Of a stretch of DNA of 64,000 bases, positions 29,122 through 39,779 are shown piece after piece. Position 1 is the stretch's first letter. Every line of letters begins with the position of its first letter. Made by a program: the position numbers and the translations under genes. Where the stretch lies: contig CAVLGW020000003.1 of assembly GCA_963669155.1 (NCBI GenBank), positions 186,001 to 250,000 of the forward strand, read 5' to 3'. The notes under the pieces are model-generated. The model did not search any database. It was not told where the DNA came from and saw only the letters and a list, made by a program, of their open reading frames with translations. The stretch is from Arbacia lixula (taxonomy: Eukaryota; Echinodermata; Echinoidea; Arbacioida; Arbaciidae).

Positions 29122-29766
29122 GGTCACTTTCCAATGCAATGGGACAATGCTCTTATCACTCCGTTATTGAAAGAAACCGATTCTTGATGCAGTCTTTAAG
29201 GAAACTTACGACCTGTAAGCAATATGAAATACATATCAAAGTTGGTGGAGGATGCAGCTACCCAACAGGTTATGGAACATCTTAGACGCAACTCTCTTTG
29301 GCCATGTACTCAATGTGCACACAATTCTACAGCACTGATCCTGCACTGCTGAAACTGCTTTGCAAGGGTCACGATTGGGTCCCATGTTATTTACAATGTA
29401 CACTAGAGATCTCATTTCAAATGTTCAAACATGCTTTCCTGAGATCTCATGTCACTGCTATCATGATGACACACAGCTTTATGTATCTTTCAGTCTCACT
29501 GAGCATTCTCAAGAATAAGCCGTATTATTAGTAGAAACGTGTATTGACTATATAAGTACGTGGATGGATGCTAGAGAATAGGCTTATATACTAAATGATA
29601 GTAAAACTCGTGAAGTTGACGTCCAGTTCTTCTCTTCCGCATTGCCATTGTCGTCCATCTGAGATAGATAAAAGTTAATTCTATACGTTTGGAGACAAAT
29701 CAAAGCAAGCTAGCTGGCATAGCTGCTCAACTTAGCTGTAACGCTTTGTCTGATGACGACTTGCGA

Positions 29767-29889
29767 ATGATTTGCTGCATATATACCGCGACGCGCGCGG
29801 GATGCTAAGTAGAGGCGTTTTAAGGAGACACTTATTGCTAAAATATACCGCGCAAGGGAGACCTCTACTCAGCATCCCGCGCGCGTCGC
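29767..29889 (+). repeat. Truncated edge unit ending in a 27-bp inverted repeat
   Basis: The last unit runs normally to about 29850, then departs from the consensus at TACCGCGCAAGGGAGACC. Positions 29863-29889 are the reverse complement of 29788-29814 of the same unit with one mismatch, leaving a 48-nt loop. The unit before it is also unusually diverged near 29666-29735 (short deletion, AAGCTAGC, GCTGCTCAAC). This marks the right boundary of the array. Confidence 0.85.
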
Positions 29890-31200
29890 CACAGCATGTG
29901 AGTGATGCAACATGATTCCCCACCGACTATATGGGTTGAATGACCGCGAGAGTGGACTTGTCATTTACTTCGAGTTTACGTGCCTCGCCCATCACGATAA
30001 GCTCAGAGTTCGCTGGTACCCCGGTAAAAATAACAATAATACTCAGTGTTCCTGTATGTGCAATATTAGCCCTCTAAATTCGTAACAGAATCAACATATA
30101 GAATTAACTTCTCCAAATGGAAGGCGTCATAAAGCCACGTGAACCTGTTCCACCCGGGAAACATCCGGTTCTCATTTTTTCAATAGACCCCATCCCCGCC
30201 TCGGCTTTCGGATCTCAAACAAAAGCGAGAAGAAAAGCGAAAAATCGCTGGCTAATGAATAGTGTGTCTGTGAAGGCTTTTTTAATGCGGCCCTCTACGG
30301 CCATAAAGTATATTCTCCATCCATACGTCCTTGATGTGGTTTGTATGCGCTCGATGTATTAACCTGTGATTCCTTTTATTTCATTGTATTTTTGTTTTCT
30401 TCTTCTTTCTTTCCGTGTTAATCTATCAATTTGGAAGTCATCAATATAATCAGGGACAATAAAGCCTTTCCTTTTTGTTGCATTCGAGCATTTCCTTCAA
30501 AATATAAAACCATGAGAAGGGCGTATGTAGAGAGTGGGAGGTGAAATGGAAAAGAGAGAGAGAGAGGGGGGGGGGGTGCATAGCACCCACTGTATTTTCT
30601 TTTGTGTGTATTTATGTATATCATTTGGCTTCCTGCAGAGAATTGTCATTTACAGCAGGCAGTCACAATCTTTTTTATTACTTTACTTTCTTTCACAAAA
30701 TCCTAAACATGTATTACCTTTTCAATACAAAATTATCACTGTTTAAACCGTCAGGACGATTTCTCCGATGAATGCAAGAAGTTTCGTAAACGATATTTTG
30801 CCTTGCCCTGCAAAACGAGACGGGACTCTTCATTTGAAATTCATTTTGATATGATTGAATTGATGACAATTTGTGTATACATGATACATGCTTTTTGAGA
30901 AAAACCTTGTGAAAGCATTGGCGGATCCAGGGGTCACAGCGACGGCGGTAATTATTGGTGACGCCCAAAAAAAAAAAGGGGGGGGGGGAGGTGAGAAAAA
31001 AAAGAGGAGAGGGGGAAAGAAAAAGAAAGAAAATAGGAAGAAGATTGAATGCAGTAAGAGAAGGGTCATTTAGAATAGAAATTTCGCACGCGCTCCAGGA
31101 TCGCATTGTCTGTTGAGTCACGTAATGATTATGCTCAAGAGGATAAAAAGGGTTCGAACTTTTCCGTTTACAAGTCAATAATGCGCAAACTCATTCTGCC
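29890..31200. other. Unique-looking spacer with purine-rich tracts
   Basis: No gene is supported. A frame at 30117-30362 (81 codons) resembles no family I know and lacks context. Low-complexity tracts include GA/G-rich 30546-30577 and A/G-rich 30965-31050. GCGGATCCAGGGG near 30922 resembles the start of common dispersed repeats with G-rich interiors, but no far end was found. Confidence 0.5.
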
Positions 31201-31214
31201 ATTGATTCCAGTTT

Positions 31215-31690
31215 TCATTACAGATACACATCCTATTCATGGTATAAAGTGCTGAATATAACATAAAATGTCCAAGCGCTCGCATTATGAGCTACGTATC
31301 CTATTCATGAATTCCCACAAAATTAGTCTTTGGCGTGTCTTCTTTTCGGGTCAGTATATAAAATATTTTCAGCTCGCGCTTTGTTCGCATTACTTGTTTT
31401 CATAGTTCACGCATCCTATTCATGATTCCAAAGATTGCTTACGATATTCTGTATTTCAAGTATAAATCGCGCTTGCATGACTTGCTTTTAAGATACCCAT
31501 CCTTATCATGGTTACAAAAGTACCTTCTAAATTCCCGTTTTATGGTCTAATCTTTATAATTGCTTATAAAAAAAAACGTGCTTATACTGTTTAGTGTTCA
31601 GGTAGTAAAATCGGACACTTCGTGCTCACATCAATTGTTTAATAAGATACCAATCGTGTTCATGATTACAAAAATGATTATACACAATCA
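31215..31690 (+). repeat. Degenerate tandem repeat with TCCTATTCATG core
   Basis: A core like ATCCTATTCATG followed by an A-rich stretch recurs near 31228, 31298, 31410, 31499 and 31655 at spacings of roughly 70-155 bp, with increasing divergence. Some copies are followed by CTCGC(A/G)TT-type words. It looks like an old minisatellite or repeated fragments of one dispersed element. Confidence 0.45.
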
Positions 31691-31699
31691 CTATTCTTC

Positions 31700-32690
31700 A
31701 GGTCGGAAAATAGAAAAAAAAAACATATAGGCGGGCTGAGAAAATCAGACAGACGAGCTCACTTTCTACTGCACTTATTAATGCATGAATAAATATAAAT
31801 CCTGGATTCGAATATAGTTATTCTGGATGATTCGACTAGTCATACATTTGCGATAGGGATTTGTTTTGTTTTTCTTTGAACGATACGGGATAGAAAGGCT
31901 AGCTTCAAAATCTTATTTCCTTCAGACCTCGAATCAAAAAGAACACGTAGTGCTCCTTTGCGCTGCCGTGAATCGACAAACGGAGTTTGTGCACAGCACG
32001 CTTCATCTCATTCATGTTAATATGCGTCCAACAAAAAGACACAAACACAATTTTGTTGAAACACTAGTCTTGTTACACCATAATCCAATTTCATTTTAAA
32101 CTCGGTGCAGGATAGAGTCAGGACGTTCCAAGTATGACATATTCGTCGTGTTCATTGGGATGGTGACTTCATTGATTTTGAAAGGTTTAGCGTAAAGGTT
32201 CATAATCCACTAGCCATGTTCATGTACAGTGGCTTTATTGATTGAAACATCCAGGGATGTCTAATTCCTGTCCTGTTTATTGTACCACACGCTTTTTCCA
32301 AGTTTTCAATCGACCAGCCCCCTTAATATTGCCTATAGGCTGAACGCGTTCTGGGCTTGTCACTTCCTGTTCTTTCATAAAGAAATTGACCTTTTATTGG
32401 CTCCACGATAGCACCTTTCAAAGTAAATCATACTGGTATTAAACCTGCTGATATCGAAGAGAGATTATTCATTATCATGTGCTTGCCATCAAACAAACAG
32501 TTCATTTCTTCTAGACTTTAGAATATACGGAATATAGACCTGATTTAGCCCGCTTTGCTCTTCACCACTGGAAGCAATACAATGGAGAAATAAAGAGCAG
32601 GAACACATAGGAAGCCACGGTGTAATGATGATTATACATTTTGATGACTGCATACAAAGTGATACATTTTCATATCGCTACCGTGAAATA
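31700..32690. other. AT-rich spacer, no feature recognised
   Basis: A 77-codon frame at 31866-32099 has no recognisable domain and no codon or context support. I see no repeat or RNA signal in this stretch. Confidence 0.4.
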
Positions 32691-32696
32691 TTAATA

Positions 32697-33062
32697 TAAT
32701 ATTGACTGGCCTTGAGGGGAATACGACATATATTGCCAGGACAAAGACGAGGGCAATATGGATTCAGTGAGAGCAATAAAGGTCGTATATTCCGAAAGAA
32801 AGAGCCAGTGAATATCATTATCATTATCAACATTAGACATCTATAGCGAATAATTTACACTTTCTATATCCCATGTTTTGAATAATGTAATTAAATTCCT
32901 TATCATCGAAAGACGCAAATCTTCCGGATGTTAGACCAGGGACAATACAAGACGATATTTTCCGTTTTATTACACGTCAAGTCCATAAGCTTTTGTGAAA
33001 GATGGTAATATTGTCAATATTACCATCTTTGCCCCATCGGCACTGGAAACGAGGGGAATATG
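32697..33062. repeat. Inverted-repeat-rich, MITE-like segment
   Basis: An imperfect inverted repeat pairs about 32697-32740 with about 32755-32815: ATATTGACTGGCC and GGGGAATACGACATATATTG on the left, and their complements on the right. A perfect 15-bp hairpin with a 3-nt loop lies at 32998-33030 (AAAGATGGTAATATT and its complement). No coding sequence is present. A decayed non-autonomous transposon is the simplest reading; no target duplication was identified. Confidence 0.45.
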
Positions 33063-33275
33063 GTTTCGTAAAACCACTGCTCAGATGTCTGATACGGATA
33101 ATAATAGGAGTTCTATTCTAAATAATCTGACAATGAAATACGAATGGGATTAAATGACATTATTAGTGATTACTTAATCAGCTTGATTACATGGGCCTAT
33201 GACAATTTATTTACATTCACATGCGTATAGTTATAGGCGTACGATCACGATAACTGTCAACATAATTCACAAGGA

Positions 33276-34475
33276 ATGTTAATATCCCAAGGACGAAGAA
33301 AGGTAGCGGTAAATACTATTATTAATGCGATTGATGCAGGGAAGTTTTGTCTTGGGGTGTTTTTGGACTTGTCGAAAGCTTTTGACACTATCGACCATGA
33401 CATCTTAATCAACAAGCTTGAGCATTATGGCATTCGTGGAATTGCTTTAAATTGGTTTAGAAATTACTTATATAATCGATTACAGTTTGTAATGGTTAAT
33501 GGAGTCAAATCTCTATCCAGTGGAGTAAAATATGGCGTACCTCAGGGCTCAGTCCTGGGTCCCTTATTGTTTTTGATTTATGTTAATGATTTTATAAACT
33601 AATCTCAGTTGTTTACCTATTCACTTTTTGCTGATGATACTTGCTTGCTCTCTCACCACAAAAACATGCATATTCTTATTCTGACTGCAAATACAGAAGT
33701 TACCAACATATTCAAGTGGTTTTGTTGCAACAATCTTTTATTAAATGCCAGTAAGACTCAATATGTTGTCTTTAGATCAAAGGGAAAAAGAATTCCAGAT
33801 AATACTGGTGCCTTGACAATCGGTGGTCATGTGATCAACCGAAGTCAAAATGTAAGGTTTCTTGGAGTTACGGTTGATGATCATTTAACTTTGAAAGATC
33901 ACCTTAGTTTTGTTTGTACCAAGGTCTCAAGGAGTGTTGGTGTGATTTCCAAGTTACGCTTCTTTTTATCAGAGAAAACCTTAGTAACTCTTTATAATGC
34001 TGCCATTATGCCCCACTTAACTTATTGTAATGTTGCATGGGGAAATACGTATAGAACTCATATAAACAAGTTGATAGTCCTTCAAAAGAAAGCCATCAGG
34101 ATGATTACAAATTCAAATTACAGAAGTCCAAGTGCTCCTTTATTTCTTCAACTTCAAGTGCTGCCTGTTGATGAATTAGTCTCTTTATTAAGTTGTTTGA
34201 TATTCATGTACAAATCTCAATCGGAACAAAATAGTTCATTTTTAAAAGATGTGTTTATCATAAATTCTACTGTTCATCAGTACAACACACGTCAAAGAAA
34301 CCTAATCCATCAACCTCTAGCAAGGACTCAAACTGCTTTGAACTCTTTTGTAGTTGTTTCCATAAAAGAATGGAACAAGTTTCCACAAAACAAGAGGTCC
34401 AGTCCAACGCTGTCTAAATTTAAACTTTCATGTCGAATATATCTTTTTGAGAATTTACAAAACAAGCTAAAGTAA
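33276..34475 (+). pseudogene. 5'-truncated CR1/Jockey-like LINE ORF2 (reverse transcriptase)
   Basis: One reading frame of 400 codons is broken only by a TAA at 33600-33602. It encodes the middle and end of a LINE reverse transcriptase, the enzyme that copies element RNA into DNA at a nicked target. Visible motifs are LDLSKAFDTIDH with the first catalytic aspartate (about 33364-33400), YGVPQGSVLGPLLF (about 33530-33575), the catalytic box FADD (33627-33638), then the thumb and a C-terminal region with FLGVTVDDHLTLKDH and YNTRQR. The endonuclease domain and RT fingers are missing, as usual for 5' truncation. The stop lies between the GVPQGS and FADD motifs and would abolish activity. Family placement as CR1/Jockey-like is from motif style and is less certain than the RT call. 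Confidence 0.9.
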
Positions 34476-34683
34476 ATAACGGACAACACACGTCAAAGAA
34501 ACCTAATCCATCAACCTCTAGCAAGGACTCAAACTGCTTTGAACTCTTTTGTAGTTGTTTCCATAAAAGAATGGAACAAGTTTCCACAAAACAAGAGGTC
34601 CAGTCCAACGCTGTCTAAATTTAAACTTTCATGTCGAATATATCTTTTTGAGAATTTACAAAACAAGCTAAAGTAAATAACGG
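34282..34683 (+). repeat. Exact 201-bp tandem duplication at the LINE 3' end
   Basis: Positions 34282-34482 and 34483-34683 are identical as far as I can read. Each copy carries the last 64 codons of the LINE ORF, its stop and seven more bases. The second copy falls after the first stop codon. Identity without a single difference means a recent event or an assembly artefact. Confidence 0.93.
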
Positions 34684-34956
34684 AAAGCCATGTATGTCTG
34701 TGTGTTTTGCGGCGTGTGTGTGTGTGTGTATGTGTGATCTTAATTTTTTTTTTATTCCAATTTTTACTCCTTATTTATCATTGTAAATATGCCATTCGTC
34801 ATATATTTTTGTGTCATTATAACGTACCTTGTAAGGGGCCCCTATCACAAGCTCTGCTTTCTCCGAGGTCCCAAACCCATCATGTTCTTTCTTTGTCAAT
34901 TAAATGTTAAAATGTTGTTTTCTTGATTGGTTTGAATAAAACTTGAACTTGAACTT
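34684..34956 (+). other. LINE 3' UTR with (GT)n and repeated tail
   Basis: After the duplication come a short TG-rich run near 34710-34732 and a 3' end with TTGAATAAAACTTGAACTTG followed by another TTGAACTTG step (34930-34956). Short tandem tails of this kind are typical of CR1-like 3' ends and probably mark the element's end. Confidence 0.6.
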
Positions 34957-35372
34957 GTACACAATTAGCAATCTTGAAATCCTCGAGATGAGAAAGTAAA
35001 TAATTTTTATACAGTGCTCCTGCATGCGTCCCTCACAATATTTTTTTTCTTAGTACAATATTTTTTAAGGAATGATTTATTGTGATCCCCGTTTTTTTCT
35101 CCTCCCGTTTTTTTTATAATATATTTTTTATTTTCTCTCAAATCAATTGAAGAAATCATTCTTAATTAAACCCAATACATTGTACATTGACATTTTGAAT
35201 TAAACATAAATTGCAATAGTCTTAAAAAAGGACAAAAAAGTATATGTTCATATATTGTTTACAAAACATTATTGTACAATCAAGAATCTTGAGAGGAAAG
35301 CGTTGTCTATTCATTCTCCCACCCCCTCCCTCGTTTGAACATACTCCCAACACCTTCATCCACACACCCAAA

Positions 35373-35405
<33 letters not shown>

Positions 35406-35438
35406 ATACGCACACACGCAGCACACAAACACGCACCT

Positions 35439-35470
<32 letters not shown>

Positions 35471-35704
35471 GCACGCACACAAAACAAAACATGTTTACTG
35501 AAGGATATATGCAAACAAGTATTTTCTAACCAAAAAATAATGTATTCGCCTCGCCGTCCGTTTGACCGCAAAGAACGATTTCCCGCCCTATTGGATCGAG
35601 AGAGTTGTGAGGTTGGAGCATTCAAACTACTATACTGAACTTTTTCAGATTGTCATAACTGCTAAACTAAAAGTGTTTCAAAGCGAACTAATAAGCAAAT
35701 ACTA
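34957..35704. repeat. Spacer with (CA)n microsatellite
   Basis: AT-rich sequence, then an interrupted (CA)n/(CACACG)n tract at about 35378-35482. Open frames on both strands there are low-complexity His/Thr or Cys/Val strings generated by the dinucleotide. No gene is supported. Confidence 0.7.
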
Positions 35705-36335
35705 CAACAATGACAATGACAATGACGATGACAATGACAATTTATTAATCCCATGTCACCTTGTTAGATATTATGTCCGTTTTAGTATACTATTTACTAT
35801 CACTGATCAGTTCTTTTAATATACCAAATCCCCATTTCGCTTCCATAGGTAGAACACGTTGATCAAATAACTCCAAGAGAATATCAATAGGTATTTCAAA
35901 TTGGTATGTTTTTGACAAAAGACTGTTTCCCCTTCTTGCTTGATTCAGCTGCTTTATTATTGATTTGTGCTTTGCGAAATGTATCATAATCATAGGTGGT
36001 ACCGAGATCAACAACTTCAACCACGTTATTATCAAACCTAAAAATTGGAATCCTCCGTACTTCCCCACGAGAAAAGATGATGACTTTTAACCACCTTTTG
36101 CAGTGTACAGATAACGCATCTAATGCAAGTTGAAGTTCACTTTCAGATTTTGCAAGAACTAAATTGTATCATCTGCGTAAAGTAGAGTAAAGAGCTTGTA
36201 TATATACTTTTTGTATATATATATGTAGCTGCATCAATTTTACGAGGAAGAATATCTTTCCCTTGAAATTTTTCAGAAACAAACTGTTCAAAACTCTTCT
36301 CTCTGACAAACACAACCACATCATTTTGAAAATAA
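35705..36335 (-). pseudogene. Decayed LINE: RT palm/thumb and 3' tail
   Basis: On the reverse strand, pieces of a LINE RT appear in three frames. They are KLFTLLYADDT (about 36165-36205) with the intact catalytic YADD box, then after a frameshift SESELQLALDAL and KVIIFSRGEVRRIP, then after another shift LLSKTYQFEIPIDILLELFD and GFGIL (about 35830-35930). This order matches the RT catalytic box, the KTK-IIFS element and the YGCEVWGFE-like region of LINEs. The hexamer run (ATTGTC)n on the reverse strand at 35705-35741 fits a LINE 3' tail. Several frameshifts make it non-functional. The family differs from the CR1/Jockey-like element at 33276. Confidence 0.75.
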
Positions 36336-36454
36336 CCGCGTGATTTTTATAAGCGTTTCATGGCAGCAATGATCATACTTCAAAATATAGTAAGACTGTT
36401 ACCCTAATTATTAGGGTTATTATTATACTCCCGGGGTATTTCAAAGCTTGTTTT

Positions 36455-36507
36455 TACGGGGGGGGGGGGCATTATGCCCCCCCCCCCCCCCACACACACA
36501 CACACAC
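36455..36507. repeat. Poly-G / poly-C / (CA)n hairpin-prone tract
   Basis: A run of G, GCATTATGC, a run of C and then (CA)n. The G and C runs can pair across a palindromic GCATTATGC centre. It sits between the two halves of the reverse-strand LINE remnant, at the site of its internal deletion. Confidence 0.75.
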
Positions 36508-36514
36508 GTTATAT

Positions 36515-37120
36515 TCAGAATGATGGGATTGTGTTTAGATCTGCTCCAACATGGCCATTAGCAATAAGGTTAAAGCCCCTACGCCTTTCAAGAAATTTCT
36601 TACCGTTTCTTGTGTTGCCTCTGTTCATATTACCGAACCTGTATTACACAGTAAAAAATGTTGATCGGACATAACACTATCAGATTTATCTATAAAATAC
36701 ATATTACAACGATTAACATCTTCCATTTATTCACTTTCACACCCGGTTAAGTAGCATTGGAATCTCCTAAAAGGCAAAACGGTAAATTATGCACGTTCTT
36801 CAACATTATCAAATCAGCAGCAATGTCATCAGTAGATTCATTATATGATAATAAGAATGTTCTGGGGAAATATTTATAAACGATACCTAACATAAATGGA
36901 AATCCGAAAGCTTTTTCACTGATATATCATCCAAAATATTGTTTCTGATATTGCATTTCGAATCCAAACCTAACACATAATTCAATATTTTTTCTCTAAT
37001 TAAGACACCAATACCATGAATTCCACCGTACACAGATTTACTTTGATTTTGACTTTGCTTTGTAAAGATAATGTAAAGAGTCTGGGTATCAAACTTCCGT
37101 AACTCACAGTACTATCGCAT
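36515..37120 (-). pseudogene. Decayed LINE endonuclease (EEP-type) domain
   Basis: The reverse strand shows the N-terminal endonuclease half of a LINE ORF2 in shifted frames. VYGGIHGIGVLIREKILNYV (about 36990-37050) matches the GGIAVLIR region; GFPFMLGIVYKYFP and LPFCLLGDSNAT (about 36745-36910) match the YIPP and GDFNA catalytic region; NGKKFLE and IANGHVGADLN follow (about 36530-36610). These enzymes nick target DNA to prime reverse transcription. The GDFN box reads GDSN, and there are stops and frameshifts. It precedes the RT remnant at 35705-36335 in the same orientation, so both are probably one element with the RT fingers deleted. Confidence 0.68.
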
Positions 37121-37347
37121 TGCATTTTTTCCATGATTATTTTTAGTGAAAGAAACAGCTACTGTAGCTGACCCCTAATGTATAAGGCATAAAGTATGCC
37201 TTATGCACATGCACAGAGTACGCACAGAGAGATAGCTAGAATGTAGAAAATTCATGCGTAGGTCGTGGACACATGTATGTACACATAGCTCATGCCTAGT
37301 TGCAGTCTAGAGAGCTATGCTGTCCAGCTCTATGATGCTGCCCCCGC

Positions 37348-37382
<35 letters not shown>

Positions 37383-37649
37383 GGCATACTTTACACAGAT
37401 AAGCATGTTACACATAGCTTATCTGTTATCCACTGTATACACACAACCTATACGCAGTCAACTCATCTAATTATATATGCACGCGTTTGTGCGCGCACTG
37501 TCCCAGAAACCGTACCCTGGCGCGCCCTGGCCCTGACGTGACCGGTCGACTCGACGGCGCGCCTGCCTGATTTGAGCTATGAGCGCGAGCTGCTCTGCGC
37601 GCGCTGCACGCATCAGCTATGCAGATGCCTATTATAGTAACACTCATTT
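37121..37649. other. Spacer with (AC)n and a CpG-rich stretch
   Basis: (AC)n occupies about 37350-37382. Downstream at 37480-37620 the sequence is notably GC- and CpG-rich (GCGCGC words) compared with its surroundings. No gene is recognised. Confidence 0.5.
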
Positions 37650-37812
37650 TATTCTTACAGTGCAGTTTCAGTGCTGCTGCTGTTGTATGTACAATAGATG
37701 CAGATTGAGTACATGCCAAAAGAGAGTTGCGTTTCTGTTCCATATCTGTTGGGTAGCTGCACCGTACCCTCGACCAACTTATGCATTTCAGATTGCTTAC
37801 AAGCCGCAAGTC
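37650..37812 (-). pseudogene. Scrap of the satellite's LINE family
   Basis: The reverse complement aligns with the satellite unit segment that encodes the RT fingers. Shared words include TGTAAGCAAT, GCAGCTACCCAACAG, ACGCAACTCTCTTT and CATGTACTCAAT, followed by CACTGAAACTGC. In the LINE frame the order LVSNLK, then a SKLVE-like stretch, matches LRPVSN-KYISKLVED of the unit. It is diverged with indels and is not tandem, so it is a dispersed relative of the satellite's source element. Confidence 0.8.
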
Positions 37813-39305
37813 AGACAGTCATGTCCATTGACTCTATTACAATGAGTACAGATGGTGTTAATCAACTAAATTTGTGAAAAATGAATTGATCCCCAATACA
37901 TTCAGACTTCAATATAAATTGTGTACCCTCATAAATTAATGGCCATTTTGTTGATTATTGAATGGTAATGCCAGTAGGCTGGGCCCTGGGATGTGGAGAG
38001 GGGGCCGGGGTAGGGGTGTATTTGATTCATAGCAATCACAGTCACTCAGTCAAGTATCATTGTAGTACATATACATGTAGTTAAAACGTGGCATATTTGC
38101 ACTGTCACACTATGTACAACAAACGTAAACACACACTCTCTGCACATTCCACGTCCATGGACACATTCAGAACAGGAACTCATAAAAACACTAAAAAAAA
38201 TGTTTGTTTTTTTCATCTGAAATTAAATACAGAAATATTGTTTGTACCTCACTTTTAGCACTTTGGAATAAGCAGATGATTATACTTGGACGAACATGAA
38301 ATGGAGGAATAAACGAAAGCCGTACACAAAAGCAAAGACCATGAAGGAGACACATGACACTAAATGTAACTGTATTAACAATGCATTTAATTAAATGTTA
38401 AAAAGTTATAAATTTATTCAACCGTTGCAAGGTGCACATGAATTATAGTACATGAATGTCATTTAAGTGACCTCCCTGTGATGCAGGTCTCGAAATACAA
38501 ATTCAAATTCAAACTAAATTTCAAAACAGTATCGCACATTTAGGAGAACATCATTCAAATACATGCCAAAAGATATCAAAACGTTACAAATTGTACCTGA
38601 TTTTATGGTCACAACCACCAAAAAATTTAGCACCAACTAACATTCAAATCAATAGATCTGAAGTTTCCTGTCAACAATAATGATTTTTTTTTTTCAGTGA
38701 AATTATGTACAATTACTACCATTACCTCAACAAATTTAGGGGATATTAATGACATACACCTGTATATGCAAATGTTTAAAACTCTTTATAAAACATCTCT
38801 ACAATACCACAAACCGTATGAACTTCTTAAAGCTCTCTTTAATTACACATATTTGATAACATATTCATCTAAATACGCAGACATTAAAGCCCCTGTTCAA
38901 CCGCTGAAAGCAAAATTTTGAGGGAAATTAGAAAAAGTGATACCATTGCAAATTAAATTTCACACACTTTCGTAAAAATTTCAAGCAATTATTATCTGTG
39001 AAATGATTGAAACCTTTTCTCATGTTAATTTCTACTACAGGTAGGTAATGATAAAGAGATACATGTATACTGAGCACTCACAAATTCCAGATCACAAGAC
39101 TTAATACTATTCATTTTTGAATGAAATTAGATTCAGAAACCTGTACACAGTTGATAATTATGCCCCCCCCCCCCCCCCCGTCTTTAAAGCACAGCCATTC
39201 ATGACACATGCAAGTAGAATTCAAATAACCTATGAACTGCAAGTATAACCTCATGTACTAAAAATGACTCTTATCAGCCAATCCTAATGGGACACCAACC
39301 TACTA
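37813..39305. other. AT-rich spacer, no gene recognised
   Basis: Only low-complexity words (AAATTCAAATTC near 38500) and a poly-C run at about 39162-39179 stand out. A 74-codon frame at 38697 has no family resemblance. Confidence 0.4.
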
Positions 39306-39309
39306 TGTT

Positions 39310-39425
39310 TAAAGAAAATTCAATACTTTTCAAGATGCTTTGACCTTATTTAGTTTCTATTTGATTTAGAAATAGAAACCAAATAAGGTCAAAGTATCTT
39401 GATCTTTTAGATTTTCTTCAAACTT
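39310..39425. repeat. Long hairpin (32-bp arms, 7-nt loop)
   Basis: Positions 39331-39362 and 39370-39401 are reverse complements with two mismatches; GACCTTATTT lies in the left arm. Weaker pairing extends outward (GTTTAAAGAAAATT against AATTTGAAG-type sequence on the other side). It is probably the core of a foldback element, but no flanking duplication was found. Confidence 0.75.
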
Positions 39426-39535
39426 GGACGATTTGGTTTTTTTTTTATAGAACTATAAAAAAAAGAAGACAATCCAAAACATTTTCTTTAAGATAACTGT
39501 GTTCACTAGGTACATGTGTACATTCCTTTCTTGTG

Positions 39536-39768
39536 TGAAAATAGGGGGGTTGAATAATTTTGCAACATGCTTTCTCGGCGCAAATTGCAATTTCAGATGA
39601 ACTTTGAAGTAAACTTTGATTTTCTTCTCTGGTATTCTTTAGTAATTAACTGTCTGCTCACTATCTTAATGGTTTAGTAGCAACCTGCTGTTGCAATGTT
39701 ATTCATTATGACAGAATGTCAAAAATGAGAGGGGGGGGGGGTTGAATAATTTTGCTGCCAACTGTATT
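39536..39768 (+). mobile_element. Tc1/mariner-like end sequence or MITE
   Basis: GGGGGGTTGAATAATTTTGC occurs twice as a direct repeat (39543 and 39732). The second is followed by TGCCAACTG then TA. An inverted relative occupies 63541-63746, starting TA then CAGTTGGCAGCAAAATTATT. Termini of this form next to TA fit Tc1/mariner-type elements. No transposase is present. Confidence 0.6.
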
Positions 39769-39779
39769 TCAATATACAA

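Larger units (their letters stand above)
1..29862 (+). repeat. ~1.19-kb tandem satellite array, 25 full units
   Basis: A head-to-tail array running in from the left edge. Taking ATGATTTGCTGC as unit start, units begin at 1, 1195, 2381, 3583, 4769, 5958, 7144, 8348, 9535, 10724, 11911, 13097, 14298, 15484, 16673, 17860, 19046, 20239, 21428, 22617, 23808, 25001, 26192, 27385, 28578, with a partial unit from 29767. Lengths are 1186-1204 bp; most of the difference is in an internal (CT)n tract. Units differ by scattered point changes and small indels. The first unit and the last edge are the most divergent, as expected at or near a satellite border. Nothing indicates coding function: frames differ between units and are broken by the (CT)n tract. 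A function such as heterochromatin or centromere repeat is possible but not shown. Confidence 0.97.

Noticed and set aside
1-29862. About fifty recurring open frames of 62-101 codons in the satellite
   Set aside because: They repeat with the unit, cross the (CT)n tract, switch frame relative to the LINE RT remnant and are broken in some units by single-base changes. They are not a gene family.
1-29862. CRISPR-like array or tandem RNA genes
   Set aside because: Units are ~1.19 kb and homogeneous without short repeat-spacer structure; no tRNA, 5S or snRNA signature was recognised.
30117-30362. An 81-codon frame as a small gene
   Set aside because: No family resemblance, no splice or promoter context, and within spacer sequence.
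35244-35501. His/Thr-rich and Cys/Val-rich open frames
   Set aside because: They are translations of the (CA)n microsatellite in different frames.
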